A stretch of DNA of 64,000 nt from Ecytonucleospora hepatopenaei (taxonomy: Eukaryota; Microsporidia; Enterocytozoonidae): the NCBI GenBank assembly GCA_026692725.1, contig JAPMUG010000008.1:1-64000 (forward strand), given 5' to 3'. The notes beneath the pieces were generated by a model. That model was not told where the DNA came from, ran no database searches, and saw nothing but the letters and a program-made list of their open reading frames with translations. How positions within the stretch are numbered: the stretch's first letter is position 1; each line of letters starts with the position of its first letter. Both the position numbers and the translations under genes were made by a program. This document shows positions 49,143 to 58,438 of this stretch, one piece after another.

Positions 49143-49338
49143 TATATTTTTTTATAATACTTAAATAAATTAAATATTTTATAATTTATTATTTGTTTTT
49201 AATCATTTTTATGTTTTAAATGACATTTATAATAAAAATGATATTTTTTATAAATAAATGATATTTATTATTTTAAATATTTCATTAAAAACGTATACTA
49301 TTTAATAATGAAAATTAAATAAATAAAAATTATAAAAA

Positions 49339-49393
49339 TTTTTTGATCAATTTTTAAAATCATTTTCAATAGTTGATTTTTTATACCTATATT
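49339..49393 (+). promoter_or_regulatory. Conserved proximal block of secreted family 1, copy 4
   Basis: A TTTTTTGATCAATTTTTAAA, TCATTTTCAATAGTTG, TTTTTTATACCTATATT block ends at the ATG at 49394. It fixes the start there, not at the in-frame TTG at 49373, which lies inside the block. Confidence 0.75.
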
Positions 49394-50386
49394 ATGTTAT
49401 TTAATTTTTTTAACAATTTATTTTATTTAATAATATTTATACTATTTACATTTAGTATTGAAGTTATTTATATTAAAAATGACACACCTGCCGTTTTTAA
49501 TAATAACAATAACAATTTTTTTATTAAATATACAATAAAGGAAATTGATAAAGCTGGTATTAAAAACATAATAAATAATACTGAATCTACAGATGATGAT
49601 GAATACTACTTTTGTATAAATCACAATGGTAAAATAAGAAAATTTAAAATAAAAAGAACATTTGGATTAGAAAAAGATGGTATTGTGCATTGTAATAATA
49701 AAAAATTTACTTTATTTTTATATTTCAATAGCAAATATGATTATATTAAATTTAAATTTGATTCTTCTTATGAAAATAATTCTGGCTATAATTTTGTTTT
49801 TAATAAAAATACAACATACTGTATATGTGTAAAGAATTTAGAATATTTAGACCGTGTAAACATAACATCCTTGCTACATATTGTACAATACAATGCAAAC
49901 TTAGGAAATAAACAAAAAGTTGTAAAATATTTTAAGGATAATTTTTATTCAAACAGCAATACACAGCTTAAATATCTATTTTTAAAAGGAAAGCAATATA
50001 CCTATAAAAATGTTAAAGTAGAAAAAAACAAAGAAGATAAATTATGGCATAATATTTTAAGAAATTCTAATAGACACTGTTTATTTGCTATAAATAGAGG
50101 AGAATTTAGAAATTTTTTAAATAATCCAGATTATTTTGTTGGTAAAAAGTATAAATGCAGTACAAAAGCATATTTTTTAGGCCAAAAAGTCGATATAATA
50201 CTAAGTGAGTGTTATTTAAGAGAAGTTGATAATAAAAAAATTATAAAAAATAAAAGTAAAGTATATCATTCTAAAGAAAAAATTATAAAGAAAACAAATT
50301 CATCACTTGATAATGCTAAAACTGAAGATAATTCAGATAATAATGAGAATGAGAGTAATTTAGATAAAAATAAAAAAAGTAGATAA
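49394..50386 (+). CDS. Secreted family 1, member 4
   Basis: The 330-residue product has leader MLFNFFNNLFYLIIFILFTFS. The N-domain (NDTPAVFNNNNNNFFIKYTI, YYFCINHNGKIRKFKIKRTFG) is followed by a middle-plus-C region of about 150 residues that is almost identical in members 6 and 7: ITSLLHIVQYNANL, LKYLFLKGKQYTYKNVKVEK, LWHNILRNSNRHCLFAINRG, EFRNFLNNPDYFVGKKYKCS. The tail is short, Lys/Ser/Asn-rich, and ends KNKKSR, unlike the acidic tails of other members. Confidence 0.8.
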   Translation: MLFNFFNNLFYLIIFILFTFSIEVIYIKNDTPAVFNNNNNNFFIKYTIKEIDKAGIKNIINNTESTDDDEYYFCINHNGKIRKFKIKRTFGLEKDGIVHCNNKKFTLFLYFNSKYDYIKFKFDSSYENNSGYNFVFNKNTTYCICVKNLEYLDRVNITSLLHIVQYNANLGNKQKVVKYFKDNFYSNSNTQLKYLFLKGKQYTYKNVKVEKNKEDKLWHNILRNSNRHCLFAINRGEFRNFLNNPDYFVGKKYKCSTKAYFLGQKVDIILSECYLREVDNKKIIKNKSKVYHSKEKIIKKTNSSLDNAKTEDNSDNNENESNLDKNKKSR

Positions 50387-50410
50387 TTATTTGATATTAT
50401 ATTTTTTATT

Positions 50411-50437
50411 ATGAAATTATCGTATAGAAACATTCAT
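50411..50437. terminator. Conserved 3' hairpin, family 1 (after member 4)
   Basis: ATGAAAT and ATTCAT arms occupy the same position as the AGGGAAT/ATTCCT hairpins; one stem pair differs on both sides (G-C to T-A), keeping the pairing. Confidence 0.4.
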
Positions 50438-50664
50438 TATATTTTTAGTATACCTAAATAAATTAATTTTTTTAAAAAATTATACTTATATTTTAAAATA
50501 ACTATTTAATAAATTATATTTATTAGTTTTATTTGTTTAAAATCATTTTTTATGATTTACATGACATGTATAAAATTATAAAAATGATATATATTTTATT
50601 TTTTAATTTATAAAGTTGTTTTTTATATTTTAACATATAAACATAAAATAAAATTTTTATAATA

Positions 50665-50724
50665 TTTTTGATCATTTTTTATTAATAATTTTTAAATAGT
50701 TGATTTTTTATACCTATTATTATA
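50665..50724 (+). promoter_or_regulatory. Conserved proximal block of secreted family 1, copy 5
   Basis: ATTTTTGATCATTTTTTATT, AATAATTTTTAAATAGTTG and TTTTTTATACCTATTATTAT abut the ATG. The distal block is at about 50552-50595 (ACATGACATGTATAAAA...AAAATGATATATA). Confidence 0.75.
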
Positions 50725-51645
50725 ATGTTATTCAATATATTTTATAATTTATATAATATAATAATATTACATATATTATCAATAAAAGCTAAAAATACTA
50801 TAAAAATAAAAAATGATACAACTGTTACTCTATCAGATAATAATGATAATTTTATTATTAAATACGAAATAAAGGAAATAGAAAAAGATCAATATAAATA
50901 TAATGATGATTACTACTTTTTTTATATATTGAAAAATAACAAAAAAAGAATTTTTAGAGTTGAAAGAACTTTTCTTTTACATAAAAATAGTATTATATTT
51001 TATAACAATAAAAAATACAAGGTATATATTGATAGCAAAAATATAAAACATGAAAATAACATACCATTTTATCCATGCGCATCTGTACAATTACAATATA
51101 GAATAATACATGTTTTAAATAATTTTTATTGTGTTGGTTCTAAAAGAATGGATTTTTTTGAAGAATTTAAAATTTCTAACTTAATTCATTTATCAGAATG
51201 TCCTGGTACCATTACTTCTTATTCTTATTTTTTACATATTTTTAAGTATGACAGGTTTGATATAACTAAGAAAGTTTATGAAGAAGACATTTTTTTAAAC
51301 CAAAAGAAACTTTTTACAGAAAATATAAAAATAGATTCTACAAGTCATCGTTTCGATTTAAAAACATTTGTTATAGATAGAAAAGAATTTAAAAAGTTTT
51401 TATTAGATTCAAAATATTTTATGGGTAAATGTTATGAAAGCATAACATATGCAGAATTTATAGATACAAAGCCATATATAACAATAAGCAAATGTAAATT
51501 AATAGAAGTTATTAATGATTTTGATACAAAAAATGAAAGTAGCAGTTTAACTAGTTTAAGAGAAAAAAATACTAACAAAATAAATCTACCAAATATAATA
51601 GAAGAAAAAGAGACTGATTCTAATAATCAAACACTAAATGATTAA
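50725..51645 (+). CDS. Secreted family 1, member 5
   Basis: The 306-residue product has leader MLFNIFYNLYNIIILHILSIKA. The N-domain (NDTTVTLSDNNDNFIIKYEI, YYFFYILKN, IFRVERTFLLHKNSIIFYNN) is typical. The middle differs from members 4, 6 and 7 and is nearer to member 2 (CVGSKRMDFFEEFKISNLIH; CIGSN... in member 2). The C-domain is FVIDRKEFKKFLLDSKYFMG and AEFIDTKPYITISKCKLIEV. The tail is short and polar, ending in ND. Confidence 0.8.
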   Translation: MLFNIFYNLYNIIILHILSIKAKNTIKIKNDTTVTLSDNNDNFIIKYEIKEIEKDQYKYNDDYYFFYILKNNKKRIFRVERTFLLHKNSIIFYNNKKYKVYIDSKNIKHENNIPFYPCASVQLQYRIIHVLNNFYCVGSKRMDFFEEFKISNLIHLSECPGTITSYSYFLHIFKYDRFDITKKVYEEDIFLNQKKLFTENIKIDSTSHRFDLKTFVIDRKEFKKFLLDSKYFMGKCYESITYAEFIDTKPYITISKCKLIEVINDFDTKNESSSLTSLREKNTNKINLPNIIEEKETDSNNQTLND

Positions 51646-51717
51646 ATTTATAATTTAATTTAAAACTTACAATAATTTAAATTTTAAAACTTACAATACT
51701 TTATGATTTAAAACTTA

Positions 51718-51798
51718 CAATACTTAATAATCGATTAAATAAAAACAATACTTAATAATCGATTAAATAAAAACAATACTTAATAATCGATTAAATAA
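51718..51798. repeat. 28-bp tandem repeat
   Basis: There are three units (51718-51745, 51746-51773, 51774-51798 partial) with core AATACTTAATAATCGATTAA. The rest of the 493-bp spacer after member 5 is AT-rich and holds the distal block of member 6 near 51960-52005. Confidence 0.85.
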
Positions 51799-52078
51799 CA
51801 ATTATATTTATAAAATAAGCATAATGTTTTGTAAAAAAATAAATAATAGCATAATAATATATTACCTTTTTTATTTATGTTATATATATATTTTTTAATT
51901 TTAACAGGGATAAATATATAAGTAAAATATACAATATATTTAACATCAAAATTTTTTATAATGATTTACATGACATGTATAAAATTATAAAAACTGATAT
52001 ATATTTTGTTTTCTATTTTTAGTATATTTTAATTTAAAATTTATTATTAAAAACAATAATATTTAAAAATAAAATAAA

Positions 52079-52138
52079 ATTTTTGATCAATTTTCAAAAT
52101 CATTTTTAAATAGTTGATTTTTTATACCTATAGTAACA
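52079..52138 (+). promoter_or_regulatory. Conserved proximal block of secreted family 1, copy 6
   Basis: TTTTTTGATCAATTTTCAAA, TCATTTTTAAATAGTTG and TTTTTTATACCTATAGTAAC directly precede the ATG. Confidence 0.75.
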
Positions 52139-53293
52139 ATGTTACTTAATATATTTTATAATTTAGTATTTTTTAATATATTAACAATAAATACTGATGA
52201 TATTTATTTGGACAATGATACACCTGTTACACTCATAAACAAAAATGGTTTTTTTCTTTGTCAATACACCATTAAAGAAATAGCAAATAATAACATATAT
52301 ACTGATATTACAGACATTTCTAATAATAATACATATAATAATACATATAATAATACATATGAAACTAAATACTATTTTTATTTAAATCATAATGGTAAAA
52401 TTAGAAAATTTATAGTAACAATAATGTATATGTTACATAAAAATAGTATTGTATATTATAATAATAAATATTATAAAGTATATAAAAATAAAACTATTTA
52501 TAACAATAATATTAAAAATATACATAATTATGATAATAAACACAATATAAATGATGATAATAAACACAATATAAATGATTATAATAAACATAATTTAAAT
52601 GATAATGATAATAAACATAATTTAAATAATGATGATAATAAGTATAAATGTTTTCATTTTAAATTTTATTCAAAAGATAGCTCTTATTTATATAGGTTAT
52701 TGAATTTAAAACATAATACATTTTGCATATGTTTTAAAAAACAAGAATATTTAAAAAGTGCAAACATAACATCTTTGCTACATATTGTACAATACAATAC
52801 AAATTTAAGAAAGAAACATAAAGTTGTAAAATATTTTTTTGATAATTTTAGTTTAAACAGTAACATACAGCTTAAATATCTATTTTTAAAGGGAAAGCAA
52901 TATAATTATAAAAATGTTAAAGTAGAAAAAAATAAAGAAGATAATTTATGGTATAATATTTTAAGATATTCTGGCACACACTGTTTATTTTCTATAGACA
53001 GAGAAGAATTTAGAAACTTTTTAAATAAGCCAGATTATTTTGTTGGTAAATGCTTTTATAGTGATGCTCTTGCACAGTTTTTGATGAAAGAACAAATCAT
53101 AATTTTAAATAATTGTACATTGGAAGAAGTTACTGAAAAAATCAGAACAAAGAATATTAAAATCAATAAACACTATTCTTTAAAAAAAGGAATTAGTAGA
53201 AAGCCAAACTTTACGACTATTTTTGAAGAAAATAAAAATAAAACAGATTTTTGTGATGATGATGGTGATTCAGGTTTTTCAGATAATGATTAA
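52139..53293 (+). CDS. Secreted family 1, member 6
   Basis: The 384-residue product has leader MLLNIFYNLVFFNILTINT. The N-domain carries an Asn/Thr/Tyr insert with a NNTY repeat, and a second insert of HN(I/L)ND-type repeats at about 120-160. The middle and C-domain (ITSLLHIVQYNTNLRKKHKV, LKYLFLKGKQYNYKNVKVEK, HCLFSIDREEFRNFLNKPDY) are nearly identical to members 4 and 7. The tail is short and ends GDSGFSDND. The leader and first residues (NTDDIYLDNDTPVTL) match member 7. Confidence 0.8.
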   Translation: MLLNIFYNLVFFNILTINTDDIYLDNDTPVTLINKNGFFLCQYTIKEIANNNIYTDITDISNNNTYNNTYNNTYETKYYFYLNHNGKIRKFIVTIMYMLHKNSIVYYNNKYYKVYKNKTIYNNNIKNIHNYDNKHNINDDNKHNINDYNKHNLNDNDNKHNLNNDDNKYKCFHFKFYSKDSSYLYRLLNLKHNTFCICFKKQEYLKSANITSLLHIVQYNTNLRKKHKVVKYFFDNFSLNSNIQLKYLFLKGKQYNYKNVKVEKNKEDNLWYNILRYSGTHCLFSIDREEFRNFLNKPDYFVGKCFYSDALAQFLMKEQIIILNNCTLEEVTEKIRTKNIKINKHYSLKKGISRKPNFTTIFEENKNKTDFCDDDGDSGFSDND

Positions 53294-53908
53294 ATGATTT
53301 TTTAAAATTCTTTATTTAATGTATAAAAAAGATTTTTTAAAATAACTGAAATTTTATTTTTAAAATATCATTAAATTTATATTTTATTTAGGTTTTTATA
53401 TTTTAGCAAAGATATATAATTTTACATTTACTTATATTTTAAATTAATCTATGTTACTCATGTAAACTAAAACATTCTAAGTATTTGTTTAATTCTTATT
53501 TTAACTATTTAATTAAGTATATGTATAGGATGCAAATTTAATCTTAATAAACTTATTTGTTTTTAAACGTTTATAAATTAAATCTAGATAATTTATATAT
53601 AAAATTAATTTTTTATATATACAATTCTAATTTAAATTAGGTTTTTTATATAAAAAATAAAACACAAGTTATTTTTTAAAATTATTATAAATAACTTTTT
53701 TTTAAATATTTTAAAGCTCATGACATGTGTTTAAATTTATTTATTTTTTACATCTAAAGAAAATTTGATATATATATTTATTTTTTGACATGTATAAAAA
53801 CTGATATATATTTTGTTTTCTATTTATACTGTTATTTTATTAAAATTTATTATTTAAAACAATAAAAATATTTTATAAAACAATAAAAAAAATTAAATAA
53901 AAAATAAA
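53294..53908. other. Spacer between members 6 and 7
   Basis: About 615 bp of AT-rich sequence without a gene. A distal block (TTGACATGTATAAAAACTGA) lies near 53786-53815. This spacer lacks the 3' hairpin seen after members 1, 3, 4 and 7. Confidence 0.6.
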
Positions 53909-53965
53909 ATTTTTGATCAATTTTCAAAATCATTTTTCAATAGTTGATTTTTTATACCTATAATT
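53909..53965 (+). promoter_or_regulatory. Conserved proximal block of secreted family 1, copy 7
   Basis: ATTTTTGATCAATTTTCAAA, TCATTTTTCAATAGTTG and TTTTTTATACCTATAATT abut the ATG at 53966. Confidence 0.75.
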
Positions 53966-55849
53966 ATGTTATTTTACAATTTTTATAATTTATTGTTTTT
54001 TAATATATTAACAATAAATACTGATGATATTTATTTAGAAAATGATACATCTGTTACTCTATTAAATAATAATAATGAATTTTTTATTGAATATACCATA
54101 GTAGAAATTGATAAAAGTGATTTTTCTAACATAACAAATAATATTGTAAATACAGATGATGAATACTATTTTTGTATAAATCACGATGGTAACATTAGAA
54201 ATTTTAAGGTTAAAAGAACATTTGGAATACATGAAAATAGTATAATGAATTATAAGGATAAAAAATACAATTTATTTTTAAATTCTAGTGACTTTGAGTA
54301 TTTTAAATTTAAATTTGATTCTTCTTATAAAAAGAATAATCAATACAATTTTGTTTTCAATAAAAATAAAACATACTGTATATGCGTAAAGAAACTAGAA
54401 TATTTAAAAAATAAAAATATAACATCCTTGTTGCACATTGTACAATATAATGCAAATTTAAGAAAGAAACATAAAGTTGTAAAATATTTTAAGGATAATT
54501 TTAGTTTAAACAGCAATACACAGCTTAAATATCTATTTTTAAAAGGAAAGCAATATACCTATAAAAATGTTAAAGTGGAAAAAAACAAAGAAGATAATTT
54601 ATGGCATAATATTTTAAGAAATTCTAATAAACACTGTTTATTTGCTATAAATAGAGGAGAATTTAGAAACTTTTTAAATAATCCAGATTATTTTGTTGGT
54701 AAAAAGTATAAATGTAGCACAAAAGCATGTTTTTTAAATGATAAAATAAAGATAGTGTTAAGTGAGTGTTATTTAAGAGAAGTTAATGATGATAAAAAGA
54801 TTATAAAAAGAAAAAGTAAGGCATATCATTCTAAAGAAAAAATTAAAAAGAAAACAAATTCATCACCTGATATTAAGGATAATGAAAATAATTTAAACAA
54901 ATTAGATATTAATAAAGATATTGAATATAATAAAAATATTGAATATAATCAGAATAATAAAAATAAAAATAAGGAAAGTAAATTAGATAATTTAGATAGT
55001 AAAATCAACAAGCATAATGAAAATAATTCAGACATTGATTTTCATTTAGATGAATTTTTTAATGAAAAATATATTGAAAATAATAATAGTTTAAATAATA
55101 ATCAAAATGAGATTAATCAAGATAATTCAAATAATTTAATAAATGATAACAATGGAAATGATAATAATGATAATGGAAATAATGATAATGATAGCAATGA
55201 AGATAATTTTGAAAATGGTGAAAATTTAGAAAAATCAGAAAATATAAACAAATCTGATGATCTTGTTAATGAAATAAAATCAGTTAATAAAGATAATGCA
55301 AATAATGATAATTTAGAAAATGAGAATACTGAAAATAAATCAGACTATAAATATAATAAAGATAAAGATGAAAATGATAATATTGATGAAAATAATTTAG
55401 TTTATTTAAATAATGAAGATAATGAAAATAAATCAGATGTTTTAAATGATAAAGATAATAAAGACAATAAGAATAATTTTTATAAATTAGATGTTATATA
55501 TAATCGTTTAAAATTGTATAAATCAATTATTTTAGATACTTTATATAATTTAGATAATTTAGATAATTTAGATAATTTAGATACTTTAGATAATGAAGAT
55601 ATTACAGATAATGATAAAAAGAAAAATAAATCATATAATTTAAATAGTGAGAAACTTAAAGATAAATCAGAAAATGATAAAAGTGAAGAGAATAAAGAAA
55701 ATTTAGATAATAAGGATAAACTAAACAATGAAGGCAGTAAAAAGAGCAATGAAAATGAAAATAATGATAATAAGAAAGAAAATTCAAATACTGAAACTAA
55801 TGATGATAATGTTAAAAAGGAAGATAAATCAGACAAAAAAGATGATTAA
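53966..55849 (+). CDS. Secreted family 1, member 7 (longest, with a large acidic tail)
   Basis: The 627-residue product has leader MLFYNFYNLLFFNILTINT. The N-domain, the middle and the C-domain (about residues 20-290) are the conserved family body, with HCLFAINRGEFRNFLNNPDY and KKYKCSTKACFL nearly identical to member 4. The remaining 330 residues are a low-complexity tail of Asn, Asp, Glu and Lys, with LDN repeats (DNLDNLDNLDNLDTLDN), ending KSDKKDD. The tail has no predicted fold and varies completely between members while the body is conserved, a pattern typical of surface or effector families. Confidence 0.8.
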   Translation: MLFYNFYNLLFFNILTINTDDIYLENDTSVTLLNNNNEFFIEYTIVEIDKSDFSNITNNIVNTDDEYYFCINHDGNIRNFKVKRTFGIHENSIMNYKDKKYNLFLNSSDFEYFKFKFDSSYKKNNQYNFVFNKNKTYCICVKKLEYLKNKNITSLLHIVQYNANLRKKHKVVKYFKDNFSLNSNTQLKYLFLKGKQYTYKNVKVEKNKEDNLWHNILRNSNKHCLFAINRGEFRNFLNNPDYFVGKKYKCSTKACFLNDKIKIVLSECYLREVNDDKKIIKRKSKAYHSKEKIKKKTNSSPDIKDNENNLNKLDINKDIEYNKNIEYNQNNKNKNKESKLDNLDSKINKHNENNSDIDFHLDEFFNEKYIENNNSLNNNQNEINQDNSNNLINDNNGNDNNDNGNNDNDSNEDNFENGENLEKSENINKSDDLVNEIKSVNKDNANNDNLENENTENKSDYKYNKDKDENDNIDENNLVYLNNEDNENKSDVLNDKDNKDNKNNFYKLDVIYNRLKLYKSIILDTLYNLDNLDNLDNLDTLDNEDITDNDKKKNKSYNLNSEKLKDKSENDKSEENKENLDNKDKLNNEGSKKSNENENNDNKKENSNTETNDDNVKKEDKSDKKDD

Positions 55850-55920
55850 CTGATATTATAATATTCTTTTAATGGTAAAACTATAAAAAAAAGAATTTTA
55901 AAGTAATTTTTAATTTATAT

Positions 55921-56155
55921 TTTATATTTTATAATCTATATTTTATAATTTATATTTTATTAAGGTATTATATTTTATATTTTATATTTTATTAAGGTAT
56001 TATATTTTATATTTTATATTTTATATTTTATATTTTATATTTTATATTTTATATTTTATAATTTATAATTTATAATTTATAATTTATAATTTATAATTTA
56101 TAATTTATAATTTATAATTTATAATTTATAATTTATAATTTATATTTTATTAAGG
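55921..56155. repeat. Heptanucleotide tracts (ATTTTAT)n and (TATAATT)n
   Basis: Two adjacent period-7 tracts are embedded in the spacer after member 7. The first is the complement of the AAAATAT heptamer that forms the 400-bp array at 40.5-40.9 kb. Confidence 0.85.
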
Positions 56156-56172
56156 TATTATATTTTTTTATT

Positions 56173-56199
56173 AGGAATATATTGTATAAAAATATTCCT
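56173..56199. terminator. Conserved 3' hairpin, family 1 (after member 7)
   Basis: AGGAATAT and ATATTCCT form a perfect 8-bp stem with an 11-nt AT loop. It is the most regular of the four copies, but lies about 320 bp after the stop because the heptamer tracts intervene. Confidence 0.45.
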
Positions 56200-56477
56200 T
56201 ATATTTTTTAGTATACCCAAATAAATTAAATATTTAAACAAATTAAATATTAAATAAATTATGTTTATACTTATATTCTAAATTAGCTATTTAATAATGT
56301 AATTTTATTATACATTTTAAATTTATTGATTTATTGTCACTTTTATTTGTTTTTAATCATTTTTTTGTTTTAAATGACATTTATATAAAAATGATATTTT
56401 TGTTTATAACACTTTTGTATCACTATAAAGAGATTTATTAATTAAAAGAATATAAATTAAGAACAGAACAAATAAAA

Positions 56478-56539
56478 TTTTTTTGATCACTTTTTATTAA
56501 TCATTTTTAAATAGTTGATTTTTTATACCTATTGTTAAA
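56478..56539 (+). promoter_or_regulatory. Conserved proximal block of secreted family 1, copy 8
   Basis: TTTTTTTGATCACTTTTTAT, AATCATTTTTAAATAGTTG and TTTTTTATACCTATTGTTAA precede the ATG; the distal block lies near 56383-56410 (AAATGACATTTATATAAAAA). Confidence 0.75.
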
Positions 56540-58267
56540 ATGATATTCAATATAATTTATAACTTATATAATTTACTAATGTTTAATATCTTATCAATTA
56601 GTGAAAATACAATAATTAATTTGGAAAGAGATACTCCTGTTACACTATTCAATAATAATGATAAATTTATTATTGAATATGAAATAAAAGAAATATTTAT
56701 TAAAAAAACTACTAATAAATCTACTAATATAAAAACTACTTATAAAAATAATAATATAAATACTAAAACTACTAATAATAATATAAAAACTAAAACTACT
56801 AATAATAATATTTACTACTTTTGTATAAATTATAATGGTGTTATTAGATATTTTAAAATGGAAAAAAAATTTAAGTTTCAAAAAAATTCTATTGTTCTAT
56901 ATAAAGGTAAAAAATATGTAACTAATCATAAGAATGATGTAAACAATCAAAAAATTTTTAAATTTAACTTACCAACACCAACTTTATATTATAATTTAGT
57001 TGAAGAACCAAACAAAACATATTGCATATGTGTTAAAAATTTAAATTTATTAAAAAATTCAGGCATTCCAAGTTTATTGCAATTAGTAACATGTAATCCA
57101 TCCAAAGGAAAAAAGCTACTTTATGATTGCATTACTTCAGAAAGTTTTAAAAAAAGCAGCAACATGTCTTTTAAATACATAAACATTAAAGAAAACAGTT
57201 TTTTATATAATATTGTTAAAATACAAAGAAAAAAAGAAGATAAATTATGGGAAAATATTTTACAACATTCTAATAAACACTGTCTTTTTGCAGTTAACAA
57301 AAAAGAATTTAAAGAATTTTTAGATGGAAAAAACAAAACAGAAAATTTATTTATAAGCAGTACACTAGCACAATTTTTTGGAAATAAGACAGAAATATTA
57401 TTAAGTAATTGTGATTTAAAGGAAGTGATGGATGATATTACTTTTATTGCTGATAAAAATAATAATAAACAGTCTACAAATGTAAAAGAAAATATTATTC
57501 TTAAAAATATAAATGAACAACATATAAAAGACAAAGAAGAAAATATTACTAAAAAAAGTACAAGACAATCTAAAACAGATAAAACTAATTTAAGTCAACA
57601 TATTATAAAAAATAAAAACATAAATAAACAACCTAATAAAAAAGATGATATGTTTATCAAACAGACTATCATAAAAAATAAAAACAAAAATGTTGCTAAA
57701 AAACATAAAACAACAGATAAAAACAAAAATGATCTAAGCCAACCTGTTATAACAAAACAATATTTAAATAACTCTGGACATCCCATGCAAAAAGTAGATG
57801 ATGAATTTAATCAATCTATAACAGATAAAGAAATTTATAAATCAAATCTTCTAAATTTAGATTGTAATAATATAACGAAACTTGAAATATTAAATAATTT
57901 TAAAACAAAATATGAGAAGTATTATTATAAAAAAATATATTCACATCCAAATTTAGTAAAAGAAGAACAAGAAAAACCAAGATATAAATTTTACATACTG
58001 GTTTGCAAAATAAACCAGATCATAAATAACTTAGAAGACAATCCCAGAAATACTTTAAATACCGAAAAAGATAACTATAATAAAGAAAAAGATAACTATA
58101 ATAAAGAAAAAGATACTATTAAAATATTAAACAATATTGAAAGTAAAGCTAATAAAAATGATTCAAGGAAAATTTCAAACAGGATATATAATGATCTAAA
58201 TGAAAAAGAAGATTACTCTTTTATAAAATATTTAGATAGTGAAGAAAATAAAGAAGCAGATGATTAA
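56540..58267 (+). CDS. Secreted family 1, member 8 (most diverged)
   Basis: The 575-residue product has leader MIFNIIYNLYNLLMFNILSIS. The N-domain has an insert of NTKTT repeats (about 60-90). The body (YYFCINYNGVIRYFKMEKKF, CICVKNLNLLKN, LWENILQHSNKHCLFAVNKK, EFKEFLDGKN) is recognisable but clearly diverged from members 4, 6 and 7. The tail is long and basic, with DKNK and KNKN stretches, and includes an extra folded-looking segment at about 460-500 (KYEKYYYKKIYSHPNLVK ... FYILVCKINQIINNLE) not seen in other members. It ends NKEADD. Confidence 0.8.
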   Translation: MIFNIIYNLYNLLMFNILSISENTIINLERDTPVTLFNNNDKFIIEYEIKEIFIKKTTNKSTNIKTTYKNNNINTKTTNNNIKTKTTNNNIYYFCINYNGVIRYFKMEKKFKFQKNSIVLYKGKKYVTNHKNDVNNQKIFKFNLPTPTLYYNLVEEPNKTYCICVKNLNLLKNSGIPSLLQLVTCNPSKGKKLLYDCITSESFKKSSNMSFKYINIKENSFLYNIVKIQRKKEDKLWENILQHSNKHCLFAVNKKEFKEFLDGKNKTENLFISSTLAQFFGNKTEILLSNCDLKEVMDDITFIADKNNNKQSTNVKENIILKNINEQHIKDKEENITKKSTRQSKTDKTNLSQHIIKNKNINKQPNKKDDMFIKQTIIKNKNKNVAKKHKTTDKNKNDLSQPVITKQYLNNSGHPMQKVDDEFNQSITDKEIYKSNLLNLDCNNITKLEILNNFKTKYEKYYYKKIYSHPNLVKEEQEKPRYKFYILVCKINQIINNLEDNPRNTLNTEKDNYNKEKDNYNKEKDTIKILNNIESKANKNDSRKISNRIYNDLNEKEDYSFIKYLDSEENKEADD

Positions 58268-58438
58268 ACAAAACATTTATATTTATAAGGTTAATTTCTT
58301 ATTTAAAAACAATAAGTTATATTTAATAAACTATTATAGTATAATTTAATAAGATTTATATTATAATTTAATAAGATTTATATTATTTTATAATATATCT
58401 AATAATAAATATGTTCTTTTAAATATATTAATGTTATA

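Noticed and set aside
55480..55836. 118-codon minus-strand Ser/Leu frame
   Set aside because: It is antisense to the Asp/Asn/Lys-rich tail of secreted family 1 member 7.
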